From positions 1 through 64,000 of the forward strand of contig OMXZ01000009.1 of assembly GCA_900315165.1 (NCBI GenBank): a stretch of 64,000 nucleotides of DNA, given 5' to 3'. This DNA is from an uncultured Actinomycetes bacterium (GTDB lineage Bacteria; Actinomycetota; Coriobacteriia; Coriobacteriales; Atopobiaceae). Numbering within the stretch: position 1 is the first letter of the stretch; every line of letters starts with the position of its first letter. The notes below the pieces were generated by a model that did not search any database, was not told the DNA's origin, and saw only the letters and a list, made by a program, of their open reading frames with translations. This document shows, one piece after another, positions 8,245-15,731 of this stretch. The translations under genes and the position numbers were made by a program.

Positions 8245-8919
8245 ATGTCCGAGTCCGAGGCGCTTGTCCGCCTGCAACAGACCGATATCGAGCTGATGCG
8301 CCTGCACCGCACGCTGGACGCCATGCCGCAGGCGGCAAAGCTCGCGGCCATCGCCAAGGCCCAGCGCAAGCTCCAGTCCCAGCTCACCCTGATCATCGGC
8401 CAGCGCAAGGACGCCGAGATGGACGTGGCCGAAAACCAGCAGGTCGAGGCGGCCCAGCGCCAGGCGAGCTTCCGCGAGGCCCGCGACGTCGAGGCCCACC
8501 TGACCGCGCTGGCCAAGCAGCAGGAGAAGCTCGAGCACGCCTATCTGGAGAAGGCCGAGACGCTCGACAAGGCCACCCGCGCCGAGAAGAACGCGCGCGA
8601 CCTGGCCGCCAAGCTCGATGCCGAGAAGGCGGCGACCCAGGAATCCTTCGAGCGGGACTCTGCCGACCTGCGCGCCGAGGTCCGCAAGCTCGAGGCCGAG
8701 CGCAAGCAGGCGGAGGCCGAGATCACGGTCGACGTGCTCGACTGCTACGAGAAGGCGTCCAAGCGCTTCGGCGGCCTCGCCGTGGAGTACCTTCGTGGCA
8801 ACGTGCCCTCAGTCTGCCGTGTCAAGCTGCCGCCCGCGGACTTCGGCAAGCTCTCGCGCGGTCCCGAGATCACGGAATGCCCCTACTGCCACCGCATCCT
8901 CGTGACGAGGGAGTTCTGA
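8245..8919 (+). CDS. Coiled-coil protein with C-terminal zinc-ribbon (C4-type family, formerly DUF164)
   Basis: A long alpha-helical coiled coil (about residues 5-170) ends in a zinc-ribbon-like tail. Family members usually have two CxxC pairs; here the second pair is intact (CPYCHRILV) but the first is reduced to a single cysteine (PSVCRVKLPP), so metal binding may be weak or lost. The exact function of the family is unknown; members sit near nucleic-acid and cofactor genes in many actinobacteria. AAGGAG lies before ATG 8245. The stop overlaps the coaBC start (TGATG), so the two are co-translated. Confidence 0.8.
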   Translation: MSESEALVRLQQTDIELMRLHRTLDAMPQAAKLAAIAKAQRKLQSQLTLIIGQRKDAEMDVAENQQVEAAQRQASFREARDVEAHLTALAKQQEKLEHAYLEKAETLDKATRAEKNARDLAAKLDAEKAATQESFERDSADLRAEVRKLEAERKQAEAEITVDVLDCYEKASKRFGGLAVEYLRGNVPSVCRVKLPPADFGKLSRGPEITECPYCHRILVTREF

Positions 8920-10217
8920 TGGCCGAGGAGCGGATCGGGGTCGGAGCGGCTGAGGCTCAGGCTGACTCCGCCAAGACGGACGTGGCCGCACCGCATGTCC
9001 TCGTCGCCGTGACCGGCGGCGTCGCGGCCTACAAGGCCTGCGAGGTCGTGCGCGGCCTCCAGAAGGCGGGCTGCGACGTCCGCGTCACGATGACCGCCGA
9101 GGCCACGGCCTTTGTGGGCCCGACGACCGCGCTCACGCACCACGGCGTCCTGACCGGCCTGTTCGCGACCGGACACGAGGCCGGCGACCCCATCGCGCAT
9201 ATCACGGCGGCCGAGTGGGCCGACGCGGCGCTCGTCGTGCCCGCCACGGCCAACGTCATCGCCAAGCTCGCCTGCGGCATTGCCGACGATGCCCTGACCA
9301 CGGCCCTGCTGGCACTGCCAGCCACAAAACCCCTGCTTGTGGCCCCGGCCATGAACGTCCATATGTGGCAGGCGGCTGCCACCCAGGCAAACGTCATGAC
9401 GCTCACAGCTCGCGGCGTCCGGATCGTCTCACCCGAGACGGGGCGCTTGGCCTGCGGTGACGTGGGGGAGGGCAAGCTCGCGTCCTTCGACGCCATCGTC
9501 GCGGCGACGCTCCGCGCGCTCGGGCCTTCTTCGGAAGGGCTGCTCGCCGGCAGGCGCGTCGTCATCACCGCCGGTCCCACGCACGAGGCGATTGACCCCG
9601 TGCGCTTCATCGGCAACCGGTCGTCCGGCAAGATGGGCTTTGCGCTCGCGAAAGCCGCGGCGGCAGCCGGAGCCCAGGTCACGCTCGTGGCCGGCCCCTG
9701 CGACCAGCCGACCCCCGCAGGCGTCGACCGCGTGGACGTGATTTCCGCCGCCCAGATGCACGAGGCGGCAAGTTCTGCTTTTACGGCCGCCGACGTCGCT
9801 ATCTGCGCCGCTGCCGTCGCCGACTACACGCCCGCGGCCCCCGCGGACCACAAGCTCAAGAAGGGCCGCGAGGAGCTCGACCACATCGACCTTGTGCGCA
9901 CCACGGACATCCTGGCCACGCTCTCAGCGGACAAGGGCGACCGCGTCGTCGTGGGATTTGCGGCCGAGACGAACGACCTCATCGCGAACGCCCAGGCCAA
10001 GCTCGCGCGCAAGGGCTGCGACCTGATCGTCGCAAACGACGTCTCCCGCGCAGACTCGGCATTCGGGTCCGACACCGACCGCGTCACCTTCGTCACGGCT
10101 GACGGCTGCAAGGAGCTTCCGACGCTGACCAAGGCGCAGGTAGCGGATGAGATTGTGAAGAAGGTCGCGGCTCTTCTCGGTGAAAAACAGGCAGGGGAGC
10201 CCGCATGGCGATCCTGA
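8919..10217 (+). CDS. coaBC: Bifunctional CoaBC (phosphopantothenoylcysteine synthetase/decarboxylase)
   Basis: Makes 4'-phosphopantetheine for coenzyme A. The N-terminal flavoprotein (CoaC) domain shows VTGGVAAYK, PAMNVHMW and the GRLACGDVGEG cysteine loop; the C-terminal CoaB domain begins near residue 205 with ITAGPTHEAIDPVRFIGN and SSGKMG and contains CAAAVADY. ATG 8919 overlaps the upstream stop codon, giving 432 residues with a short unconserved N-terminal extension (about 25 residues before the Rossmann strand). Its 3' end overlaps the ABC-F gene by 13 bases. Confidence 0.95.
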   Translation: MAEERIGVGAAEAQADSAKTDVAAPHVLVAVTGGVAAYKACEVVRGLQKAGCDVRVTMTAEATAFVGPTTALTHHGVLTGLFATGHEAGDPIAHITAAEWADAALVVPATANVIAKLACGIADDALTTALLALPATKPLLVAPAMNVHMWQAAATQANVMTLTARGVRIVSPETGRLACGDVGEGKLASFDAIVAATLRALGPSSEGLLAGRRVVITAGPTHEAIDPVRFIGNRSSGKMGFALAKAAAAAGAQVTLVAGPCDQPTPAGVDRVDVISAAQMHEAASSAFTAADVAICAAAVADYTPAAPADHKLKKGREELDHIDLVRTTDILATLSADKGDRVVVGFAAETNDLIANAQAKLARKGCDLIVANDVSRADSAFGSDTDRVTFVTADGCKELPTLTKAQVADEIVKKVAALLGEKQAGEPAWRS

Positions 10218-12010
10218 TCGGCCTGGAGCACGTCAGCCACGAATGGCCCGGCAAGACGGTCCTCACCGACCAGACCATCGGCATCAACGAGGGCGACCGC
10301 ATCGGCGTCGTCGGCCGCAACGGCGACGGCAAGTCCACCCTGCTCGAGATCGTCGCCCAGACCGTGGAGCCCGACGACGGCCGCGTGGTCTGGCGCAACG
10401 GCATCCACGTGGGCATGCTCGCTCAGCGCGATGCCTTCAGCGACGATGAGACCGTGCGCCATGCCGTGGTAGGCGACACGCCCGAGTACGTCTGGGCAAG
10501 CGACCCCAAGGTCCGCGACATTATCGACGAGCTGATCGGCGACCTGGACTGGGAGGGCCGCGTGGGCGACCTCTCCGGCGGCCAGCGCCGTCGCGTTGAC
10601 CTGACTCGCGTGCTTATGGGCGACTGGGACGTCCTGCTCATGGATGAGCCCACCAACCACCTGGACATGGGCGCCATACGCTGGCTGGCCGGACACCTGC
10701 GCCGCCGTTGGCCCGCGGGCACGGGCGCCCTCATCCTCGTGACCCACGACCGGTGGTTCCTGGACGAGGTCTGCGAGCACATGTGGGAGGTTCACGACGG
10801 CCTGATCGAGCCCTTCGAGGGCGGCTACTCGGCCTATGTGCAGCAGCGCGTTGAACGCCAGCACCAGGAGGCCGCGATGGAGGAGCGGCGCCAGAACGTC
10901 CTGAGGCGCGAGCTCAATTGGCTGGCCCATGGCGCCAAGGCCCGCACGTCCAAGCCCAAGTTCCGCATCGATGCCGCCATGGCCCTACTGGCAGACGACC
11001 CGCCCGTCCGCAACGAGCTCGAACTGCGCCGTTTGGCGGTCGGCCGCCTGGGCAAGCAGGTGATCGAGCTCAAAAAGGTCTCGGTTTCCTATGGGGACGA
11101 CAAGGTCCTCGACGACATCAGCTGGGTCGTCGGCCCCGGCGACCGCATCGGCATCCTCGGCGAGAACGGCGCCGGCAAGTCCACGCTCCTGCGCGTGATG
11201 TGCGCCCGCCAGCGCCCGAGCGCTGGCTTTGTCAAGATCGGCAAGACGGTCCGCTTCGCGATCATGTCGCAGCAGCTCGAGGGCCTGGCCGCCCACGACG
11301 ACGAGCGCATGGAGGACTTGCTCGGCACCTTCCACGCATCCTATACGATCGACGGAAAGTCCTACAGCCCCACGCAGCTGGCCGAGCAGCTGGGCTTTGC
11401 CCGCTCCGAGCTGCCGACCTTCATCAAGGATCTCTCGGGTGGCCAGCGCCGCCGCCTCGCCCTCCTCTGGGTCCTGCTCCAGCAGCCCAACGTCCTTGTG
11501 CTCGACGAGCCCGGCAACGACCTCGACACCGACATGCTGGCCAAGGTCGAGTCGCTGCTCGACGAGTGGCCGGGGACCCTTTTGCTCGTCACCCACGACC
11601 GCTGGCTCATGGAACGCGTGACCGACGACCAATATGCCCTGATCAACGGCAAGATCCGGCATTGCCCGCGCGGCGTCGACCAGTTCTTCGAGCTGCTGGA
11701 GGAGGCGCATAGGCAAGACGAGCAGGCGCTTTCCAGTTCCGCCGCTGCCGACGCTCCCTCAAACGTACCTGCAGCCGCCCTCTCCAACAAGGAGCGCCGC
11801 GAGTCGAAAAAGCGCTTCGACGCCGTCCAGCGCCGCCTCGACAAGCTGCGCAGCGAGCCAGACCGGATCGATCAGGAGCTCTCCCAGCACGATCCGACCG
11901 ACTACCAGGGCCTTCTCGATCTCCAAAACGAAAAGGCGAGCGTGGAGGCCGAGATCTCCTCCCTCGAGGACGAGTGGCTCGAACTCGCCGATCTTCTCGG
12001 TATCGACTAG
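10205..12010 (+). CDS. ABC-F family ATPase (Uup-like)
   Basis: A soluble twin-ATPase of the translation-associated ABC-F class. Two Walker A motifs (GRNGDGKST and GENGAGKST), two LSGGQRRR signatures and Walker B motifs LLMDEPTNHLD and LVLDEPGNDLD are present, joined by a linker of about 75 residues. The C-terminal basic/acidic coiled coil (last 75 residues) is the Uup-type DNA/ribosome-binding tail. No membrane segments, so not a transporter. 601 residues. It overlaps coaBC by 13 bases and shares the CTAG of its stop with the oppositely oriented DUF2442 gene. Confidence 0.92.
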   Translation: MAILIGLEHVSHEWPGKTVLTDQTIGINEGDRIGVVGRNGDGKSTLLEIVAQTVEPDDGRVVWRNGIHVGMLAQRDAFSDDETVRHAVVGDTPEYVWASDPKVRDIIDELIGDLDWEGRVGDLSGGQRRRVDLTRVLMGDWDVLLMDEPTNHLDMGAIRWLAGHLRRRWPAGTGALILVTHDRWFLDEVCEHMWEVHDGLIEPFEGGYSAYVQQRVERQHQEAAMEERRQNVLRRELNWLAHGAKARTSKPKFRIDAAMALLADDPPVRNELELRRLAVGRLGKQVIELKKVSVSYGDDKVLDDISWVVGPGDRIGILGENGAGKSTLLRVMCARQRPSAGFVKIGKTVRFAIMSQQLEGLAAHDDERMEDLLGTFHASYTIDGKSYSPTQLAEQLGFARSELPTFIKDLSGGQRRRLALLWVLLQQPNVLVLDEPGNDLDTDMLAKVESLLDEWPGTLLLVTHDRWLMERVTDDQYALINGKIRHCPRGVDQFFELLEEAHRQDEQALSSSAAADAPSNVPAAALSNKERRESKKRFDAVQRRLDKLRSEPDRIDQELSQHDPTDYQGLLDLQNEKASVEAEISSLEDEWLELADLLGID

Positions 12011-12318
12011 ACCGCCAACCGATCCTCGTTTGCGTAAATAGCGTTTGCGCTCGGGAGCTCGTAAAGAGCAATGGGGTCGAGGTCGATTGCGTTATAAGGG
12101 TCCCTCTTGCCCTCAAGGTCCCACGCGAGCGTATCGTTGAGCACACAACACGTTTTGACGAACGTATCAGGATCATTGAGCGGCTCGAAGACAATGCCAT
12201 TTGCAAGGTGTTCCGACATATCTTTCTCAACGATCTTCCCGTCATCAAAATACACGATGACGTGGTAGTCCCTCTTAGGAATCACCTGGACGACCTTGGG
12301 AATGTATCCGTAGTTCAT
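12007..12318 (-). CDS. DUF2442 domain protein
   Basis: 103 residues with the DUF2442 pattern: PKVVQVIPKRDY, a VYFDDGKIVEKDM strand pair, and a C-terminal DLEGKRD...LYELP segment. DUF2442 and DUF4160 genes are often adjacent and are regarded as a candidate two-part toxin-antitoxin-like pair, though the biochemistry is not settled. It is the last gene of a three-gene minus-strand set. Its stop overlaps the ABC-F stop by four bases (CTAG). The module is less GC-rich than the neighbours, indicating transfer. Confidence 0.8.
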   Translation of the reverse strand: MNYGYIPKVVQVIPKRDYHVIVYFDDGKIVEKDMSEHLANGIVFEPLNDPDTFVKTCCVLNDTLAWDLEGKRDPYNAIDLDPIALYELPSANAIYANEDRLAV

Positions 12319-12327
12319 AGAGGCCCC

Positions 12328-12588
12328 CTATATCAATGGTGCGATCTTATTCAGAGGCTTTTCGTCACGTGCCAGTTCCCAGTTCTGCATGAGTTCATCC
12401 TGATGAATGGTGCACCACGCCAAGACCAGCCGTAGCTGTCTATTAGGCAGGCCTCCTCGCAGCACGCAAACATTTTGAATGTCAATCAATGCGGTTTCAT
12501 CTGCATATGACACATGAAAATGAGGCGGCATGTGATCGTTGTAATACATTGTGATACGAATGCCAAAGAAGAGGGAGATGAGGGGCAT
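12328..12588 (-). CDS. DUF4160 domain protein
   Basis: 86 residues matching DUF4160: an N-terminal PLISLFFGIRITMYYNDH run, then PPHFHVSYAD and ALIDI, and a C-terminal LAWCTIHQDEL...NW helix. The conserved H-x-PPHFH cluster suggests a catalytic or metal site, but function is unknown. GGAGAG precedes its ATG. It lies nine bases upstream of DUF2442 and 12 bases after the small protein, so all three are surely co-transcribed. Confidence 0.82.
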   Translation of the reverse strand: MPLISLFFGIRITMYYNDHMPPHFHVSYADETALIDIQNVCVLRGGLPNRQLRLVLAWCTIHQDELMQNWELARDEKPLNKIAPLI

Positions 12589-12600
12589 TGTTCTCTCCGA

Positions 12601-12822
12601 TCACAAAAAAGAGGGCTCAATAATCTTTTGATAACGGGTTAGATCGAACTCGGTAAAACCGTTCACATCCTGCCATTGGTATGTCGGCAGTATGCACGTC
12701 GCGTTGTGGAAGCAGTCCTTCTCATCTGGCTTCTCGATATACACCTTTACTCGACCGCCATCGAGCATGTCGGAATGCACGATCTCGGTGCCGTCATCGA
12801 GCGTCATGAACGGGTACATCAT
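12601..12822 (-). CDS. Small conserved protein of the DUF4160/DUF2442 module
   Basis: A 73-residue protein (MMYPFMTLDDGTEIVHS at its start, VYIEKPDEKDCFHNA in the middle, YQWQDVNGF near the end). I recall similar small proteins beside DUF4160 and DUF2442 genes in Firmicutes and Coriobacteria but know no function. Start 12822 is chosen because a GGGGAG lies nine bases upstream; ATG 12819 and an upstream in-frame ATG at 12831 are alternatives. It is the first gene of the module, about 90 bases from the divergent GNAT pseudogene. Confidence 0.7.
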   Translation of the reverse strand: MMYPFMTLDDGTEIVHSDMLDGGRVKVYIEKPDEKDCFHNATCILPTYQWQDVNGFTEFDLTRYQKIIEPSFL

Positions 12823-12913
12823 TTTCCCCATCTCCCCGTGCGGAGGGCGAGTCACGTTTTATAGTGATTCTACCCAATGTATTCGGACCAGTGGCAGGGC
12901 GAAGTGAGCTGAC

Positions 12914-13514
12914 ATGGATACGATCACCCGTATCGCAACTCCGGACGACGCGGCGGTGCTGCTCGACATCTATGCGCCTTACGTGCGCGAGACAGGAGTT
13001 CGCGGAGCGAATCAGGTGCACGCTGGCCGACTACCCCTACCTGGTCGCGGAGCGAGACGGCCGCATCATCGGCTATGCCTATACCGGGCGGTTCGGCGTG
13101 CGTAAATCCTATGACTGGTGTGCCGAGACGTCGATCTACATCGCGCAGGGGGAGCGCGGACAGGGCGTGGGCCGGGCCCTCTACGAGGCCCTCGAGATAA
13201 TCTCGCGCAAGCAGAACATCACGCGCCTGATGGCGATACTGGCCGCACCAGAGACGGCGCACGACCCGCATCTGACGCTCGCGAGCCCCGCCTTCCACGA
13301 GCGCATGGGCTACGTCCGGGTTGGGCACATGCGGAACCTGGGCTACAAGTTCGGCCGTTGGTATGGCGACTTCTACTACGAGAAGATCATCGCCAAGACA
13401 AGGACGCCGCAGCCCGATTTCATCCCGTTCTCCCAGCTCGCGCCCGAGGACGTTGACGATGTGAGAATTTGTGAGATACAAATTTGTGCTTGCACACGGG
13501 CGCATTTGTGTTAG
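12914..13514 (+). pseudogene. GNAT N-acetyltransferase (phosphinothricin-acetyltransferase-like), frameshifted by an internal deletion
   Basis: The N-terminal piece reads from ATG 12914 in one frame (IRIATPDDAAVLLDIYAPYVRE-like, ending near 13005). The rest of the family (EFAERIRCTLADYPYLVAE, GYAYTGRF, the acetyl-CoA loop RGQGVGRALYEAL, and FHERMGYV) is in another frame from about 12993 to near 13460. The strand between RET and EFAERI that relatives have (about a dozen residues) is missing, so roughly 35-40 bases were deleted out of frame. No intact acetyltransferase can be made. The apparent 3' end of the second frame runs into the tRNA promoter. Confidence 0.75.
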
Positions 13515-13517
13515 ATT
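13490..13517 (+). promoter_or_regulatory. Promoter of tRNA-Pro
   Basis: TTGCAC (13490-13495), a 16-base spacer and TAGATT (13512-13517) form a sigma-70-type promoter whose start would fall about 24 bases before the tRNA. A hairpin AATTTGT/ACAAATT (13466-13472 with 13478-13484) sits just upstream and may terminate the acetyltransferase remnant. Confidence 0.5.
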
Positions 13518-13547
13518 ACTTACTTGCGCGTCGACAAGACGAGCGAA

Positions 13548-13624
<77 letters not shown>

Positions 13625-13634
13625 GGTAAATGAG

Positions 13635-13667
13635 CAGGTCAGAGGCTTAATGCTTCTGACCTGTTTT
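13635..13667 (+). terminator. Rho-independent terminator of tRNA-Pro
   Basis: A 12-base stem, CAGGTCAGAGGC (13635-13646) with GCTTCTGACCTG (13652-13663, one G-T pair), a five-base loop TTAAT, and a TTTTC tail. Confidence 0.88.
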
Positions 13668-13790
13668 CATAAATACATGTATCACATAACCGTGCGTACG
13701 GCACAAATGCGCACAAAGGGCGGTGCGCTGGGAACTTATTACAGTGTCTGGTGTGAGAGGCTTCCCGTCAAACTGGCGAGCCTTTGGCCT

Positions 13791-13902
13791 CAGTCCGCAG
13801 TTTCCCTCATCGAGGACGCTGACGCCAAAATGAGTCCGCAGTTTTCCTCGCTGAGTACGCTGATGCCCGACTTGAGTCCGCAGTTTGCTTCATTGAGTAC
13901 GC
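13791..13902 (-). repeat. Left array: three 41-42-bp repeat units, inverted relative to the right array
   Basis: Units begin at about 13791, 13832 and 13874. Each starts AGTCCGCAGTTT and continues with a C/T-rich stretch, GAGTACGC and about 13 variable bases. They are the reverse complement of the units at 14027-14194, with about 125 bases between the arrays, so the region could form a very long hairpin. The gap holds no recognisable gene. Confidence 0.8.
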
Positions 13903-14026
13903 ATCGGCCCTGGCCATCGGCACATGGGGCATCGAAGGCAGCAAACCATGCAGGCAATCTACCAGCGGTTAATCAATTATGATTCAAAGTGGTTCAGTGG
14001 TTTGGGCTGGAATTTTCGCAACCTCT

Positions 14027-14194
14027 GCGTACTGGGTGAGGAAAACTGCGGACTCGGGTCGCGCGCCAGCGTACTGGGTGAGGCAAAGTGCGGACTCATC
14101 CCAATCTCCAGCGTACTGGGTGAAGCAAACTGCGGACTCGGGTCACGCGCCAGCGTACTGGGTGAGGCAAACTGCGGACTCGCGCCTGGCTCCG
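14027..14194 (+). repeat. Right array: four perfect-period 42-bp tandem units
   Basis: Units start at 14027, 14069, 14111 and 14153, a strict 42-base period. Each begins with GCGTACTGGGTGA, then a GCAAACTGCGGACTC-like block; these 29 bases are nearly invariant and the last 13 vary. A decayed fifth unit starts at about 14215 (GCGTACTGAGG). Units 1 and 3 share the same variable tail. Because 42 is a multiple of three, all frames read through as repeated peptides (for example SPQFASPST on the minus strand), but no start, ribosome-binding site or homologous domain supports coding. Confidence 0.85.
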
Positions 14195-14297
14195 ACGCAC
14201 GCGGTGGGGGTTTCCGCGTACTGAGGGTGATACTATGTGGAGCGAACACCGAGGCGGCTATCCGAACTTCCTTGGTACCGCACTGATTGACGGATCA

Positions 14298-14402
14298 ATG
14301 TCTGCTCACCTGACCTCACTTTTACATGCGTTCCGGCTTACCTACCGGCGGGGGAGCATCCGCCAGGCGGCGACCGAGCTCTATATCACACCGCAGCCCT
14401 GA
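14298..14402 (+). pseudogene. LysR-type regulator remnant (N-terminal helix-turn-helix only)
   Basis: Thirty-four codons from ATG 14298 to TGA 14400 encode the first helices of a LysR winged helix: LLHAFRLTYRRGSIRQAA followed by TELYITPQP, where family members continue with (A/S)-S-x-x-I. The TGA falls where the recognition helix should be and no continuation is visible downstream in any frame. This is a truncated gene fragment between the 42-bp array and a 21-bp tandem repeat. Confidence 0.6.
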
Positions 14403-14429
14403 GCTAGATGAGCCACTAGCTCGCACTTC

Positions 14430-14513
14430 GACGTAGTTATCGTTTGGTCCTACGTAGTTGTTGTTCGAGGCTACGCGTTGGTCGTGTGTGGATACGTGCT
14501 TGTCGACAATAGC
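14430..14513. repeat. Four imperfect 21-bp tandem repeats
   Basis: Units at 14430, 14451, 14472 and 14493 share the pattern TACGTAGTTGTTGTT with growing divergence (for example TACGCGTTGGTCGTG). On the minus strand they would encode heptapeptides of the type NNYVGPN. The stretch 14403-14664 otherwise contains only the ribosome-binding site of the exonuclease gene. Confidence 0.65.
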
Positions 14514-14664
14514 TCTGTTACGACTGTCAGTGAACACCATCAGAGCGTATATCGAAAAGGGAACAGATGTGCTTATAAAGTAGGCATGATGGTGTCCGCC
14601 TCGTCCGCAATACTATTCTCTGACATCGGTACCGATAGGTTCCGTAGCCCGAGGAAGGAAGAGG

Positions 14665-15345
14665 ATGTACAACTGCAATATTGCGATCGACCTAGAATTT
14701 ACGCCTGCTCAGAAGAATAGAACTGGCCTAAAGAAGGAAATCATCGAGATTGGTGCCGTGAAGGTCTCAGATGACGGCGAGGTTTCCGACACCTTCCAGA
14801 CCCTCGTAAACCCCCTGTACTCTTACGATGTATCGCATGTTGTGCGCGGACTTACTGGCATCTGTGGAGCCGATCTTTTGAAAGCGCCGGACTTTGGGGA
14901 AGCTGTATCGGAGCTGGCGGAATGGATTGGTACCGAGAATGTCCGCATGGTCTGCTGGGACAAGGTCGACATGCGTCAGGTACGCAACGAGTCGGCTGCA
15001 AAGGATGTCGTGCTGCCGGTCTGTCTGCATCGCTGGATGGATCTGCAGGTCGTGTATCCGCGCGCCATGCATGTCGGCAGGGGAGGCCGTTCTAAAATGG
15101 CGCTCTCGGTCGCCGCTGGCTGGTGCGGTGTCGATATGGACGAGTGCCAAGCGCATCGGGCGCTCTACGATGCACGTATCACTGCCGAAATATTGGCGAG
15201 TCTGCTCTCTGGCGACTATCGTGAACAGCGTGCAAAACTCGAGGCATCGATGACAACGACCTCGGGACCAACTTCGTCCATTGGCGCGAAGTACGGCGAC
15301 AAGCTTCTCGAGCTCAAACGACGGCTTGAAGGGCGTGCGGCTTAA
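14665..15345 (+). CDS. DEDDh-type 3'-5' exonuclease (RNase T/DnaQ superfamily)
   Basis: 226 residues. Exo I is DLE (D9, E11) in AIDLEFTP, Exo II corresponds to GLTGICGADLL with a downstream Asp, and Exo III is AHRALYDA with the HxxxxD pair. The KapD/ERI-1-like or RNase T-like subfamily fits best: a stand-alone nuclease acting on RNA or single-stranded DNA ends, not a polymerase subunit. The C-terminal 40 residues are unconserved and end in a basic helix. A strong GAGGAAGGAAGAGG precedes ATG 14665. It is isolated, between repeats and a small conserved gene. Confidence 0.8.
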   Translation: MYNCNIAIDLEFTPAQKNRTGLKKEIIEIGAVKVSDDGEVSDTFQTLVNPLYSYDVSHVVRGLTGICGADLLKAPDFGEAVSELAEWIGTENVRMVCWDKVDMRQVRNESAAKDVVLPVCLHRWMDLQVVYPRAMHVGRGGRSKMALSVAAGWCGVDMDECQAHRALYDARITAEILASLLSGDYREQRAKLEASMTTTSGPTSSIGAKYGDKLLELKRRLEGRAA

Positions 15346-15476
15346 CGTAAGGAACCGGCGGTTCCAGCTCAAGCCATCATGCACAATATGCCGCATGCTA
15401 TCCCCTCGCTGACTTTTTGGCTGACTACGGCATACACTGTCTACAAAGCCATCCCAAGAAATCAAGAGGATCAGCT

Positions 15477-15725
15477 ATGCCGAGAAAAATTCTGATTGCC
15501 GAGACCACGCGCGAGGAGCGCATCCAGATTGTGCAGTCCGCGCTGGGGGAGTGGGGCGACGAGTGCGACGGCATGTCCAGCAGCTCTGGCGGCTACGACA
15601 AGATGTACCAGCCCTACATCGACGGCGAGCTGGAACTGCGCGAGTGCAACCGCCGCGCTGCCTCGGAATCCTACGTCTCCTACAACCGCGACCGTCCCGC
15701 CAGTGGTTGCTGGATGGGCTACTAG
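15477..15725 (+). CDS. Small conserved protein, function unknown
   Basis: 82 residues, starting PRKILIAETTREERIQIV, with YDKMYQPYIDGELELREC in the middle and a short tail. I recall similar proteins of about 80 residues in gut Firmicutes and Coriobacteria, sometimes mislabelled as purine-synthesis proteins; relatives have a cysteine-rich C terminus that here is reduced to a single cysteine near the end. Start 15477 has AGAGGA nine bases upstream; an in-frame extension to 15417 is unsupported. It converges with the ABC exporter gene six bases away, with no terminator between. Confidence 0.7.
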   Translation: MPRKILIAETTREERIQIVQSALGEWGDECDGMSSSSGGYDKMYQPYIDGELELRECNRRAASESYVSYNRDRPASGCWMGY

Positions 15726-15731
15726 ATCCAG

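Noticed and set aside
13791-14194. CRISPR array
   Set aside because: Constant part is 29 bases but the variable part is only about 13, two units share it, arrays are inverted to each other, and no cas genes are near.
13924-14286. Protein gene made of 14-residue repeats
   Set aside because: It is just the 42-bp array read in one of several open frames; no ribosome-binding site and no conserved flanks.
14322-14540. Minus-strand 72-codon ORF over the 21-bp repeats
   Set aside because: Its reading is produced by the repeat itself and it overlaps the LysR remnant; no start signals.
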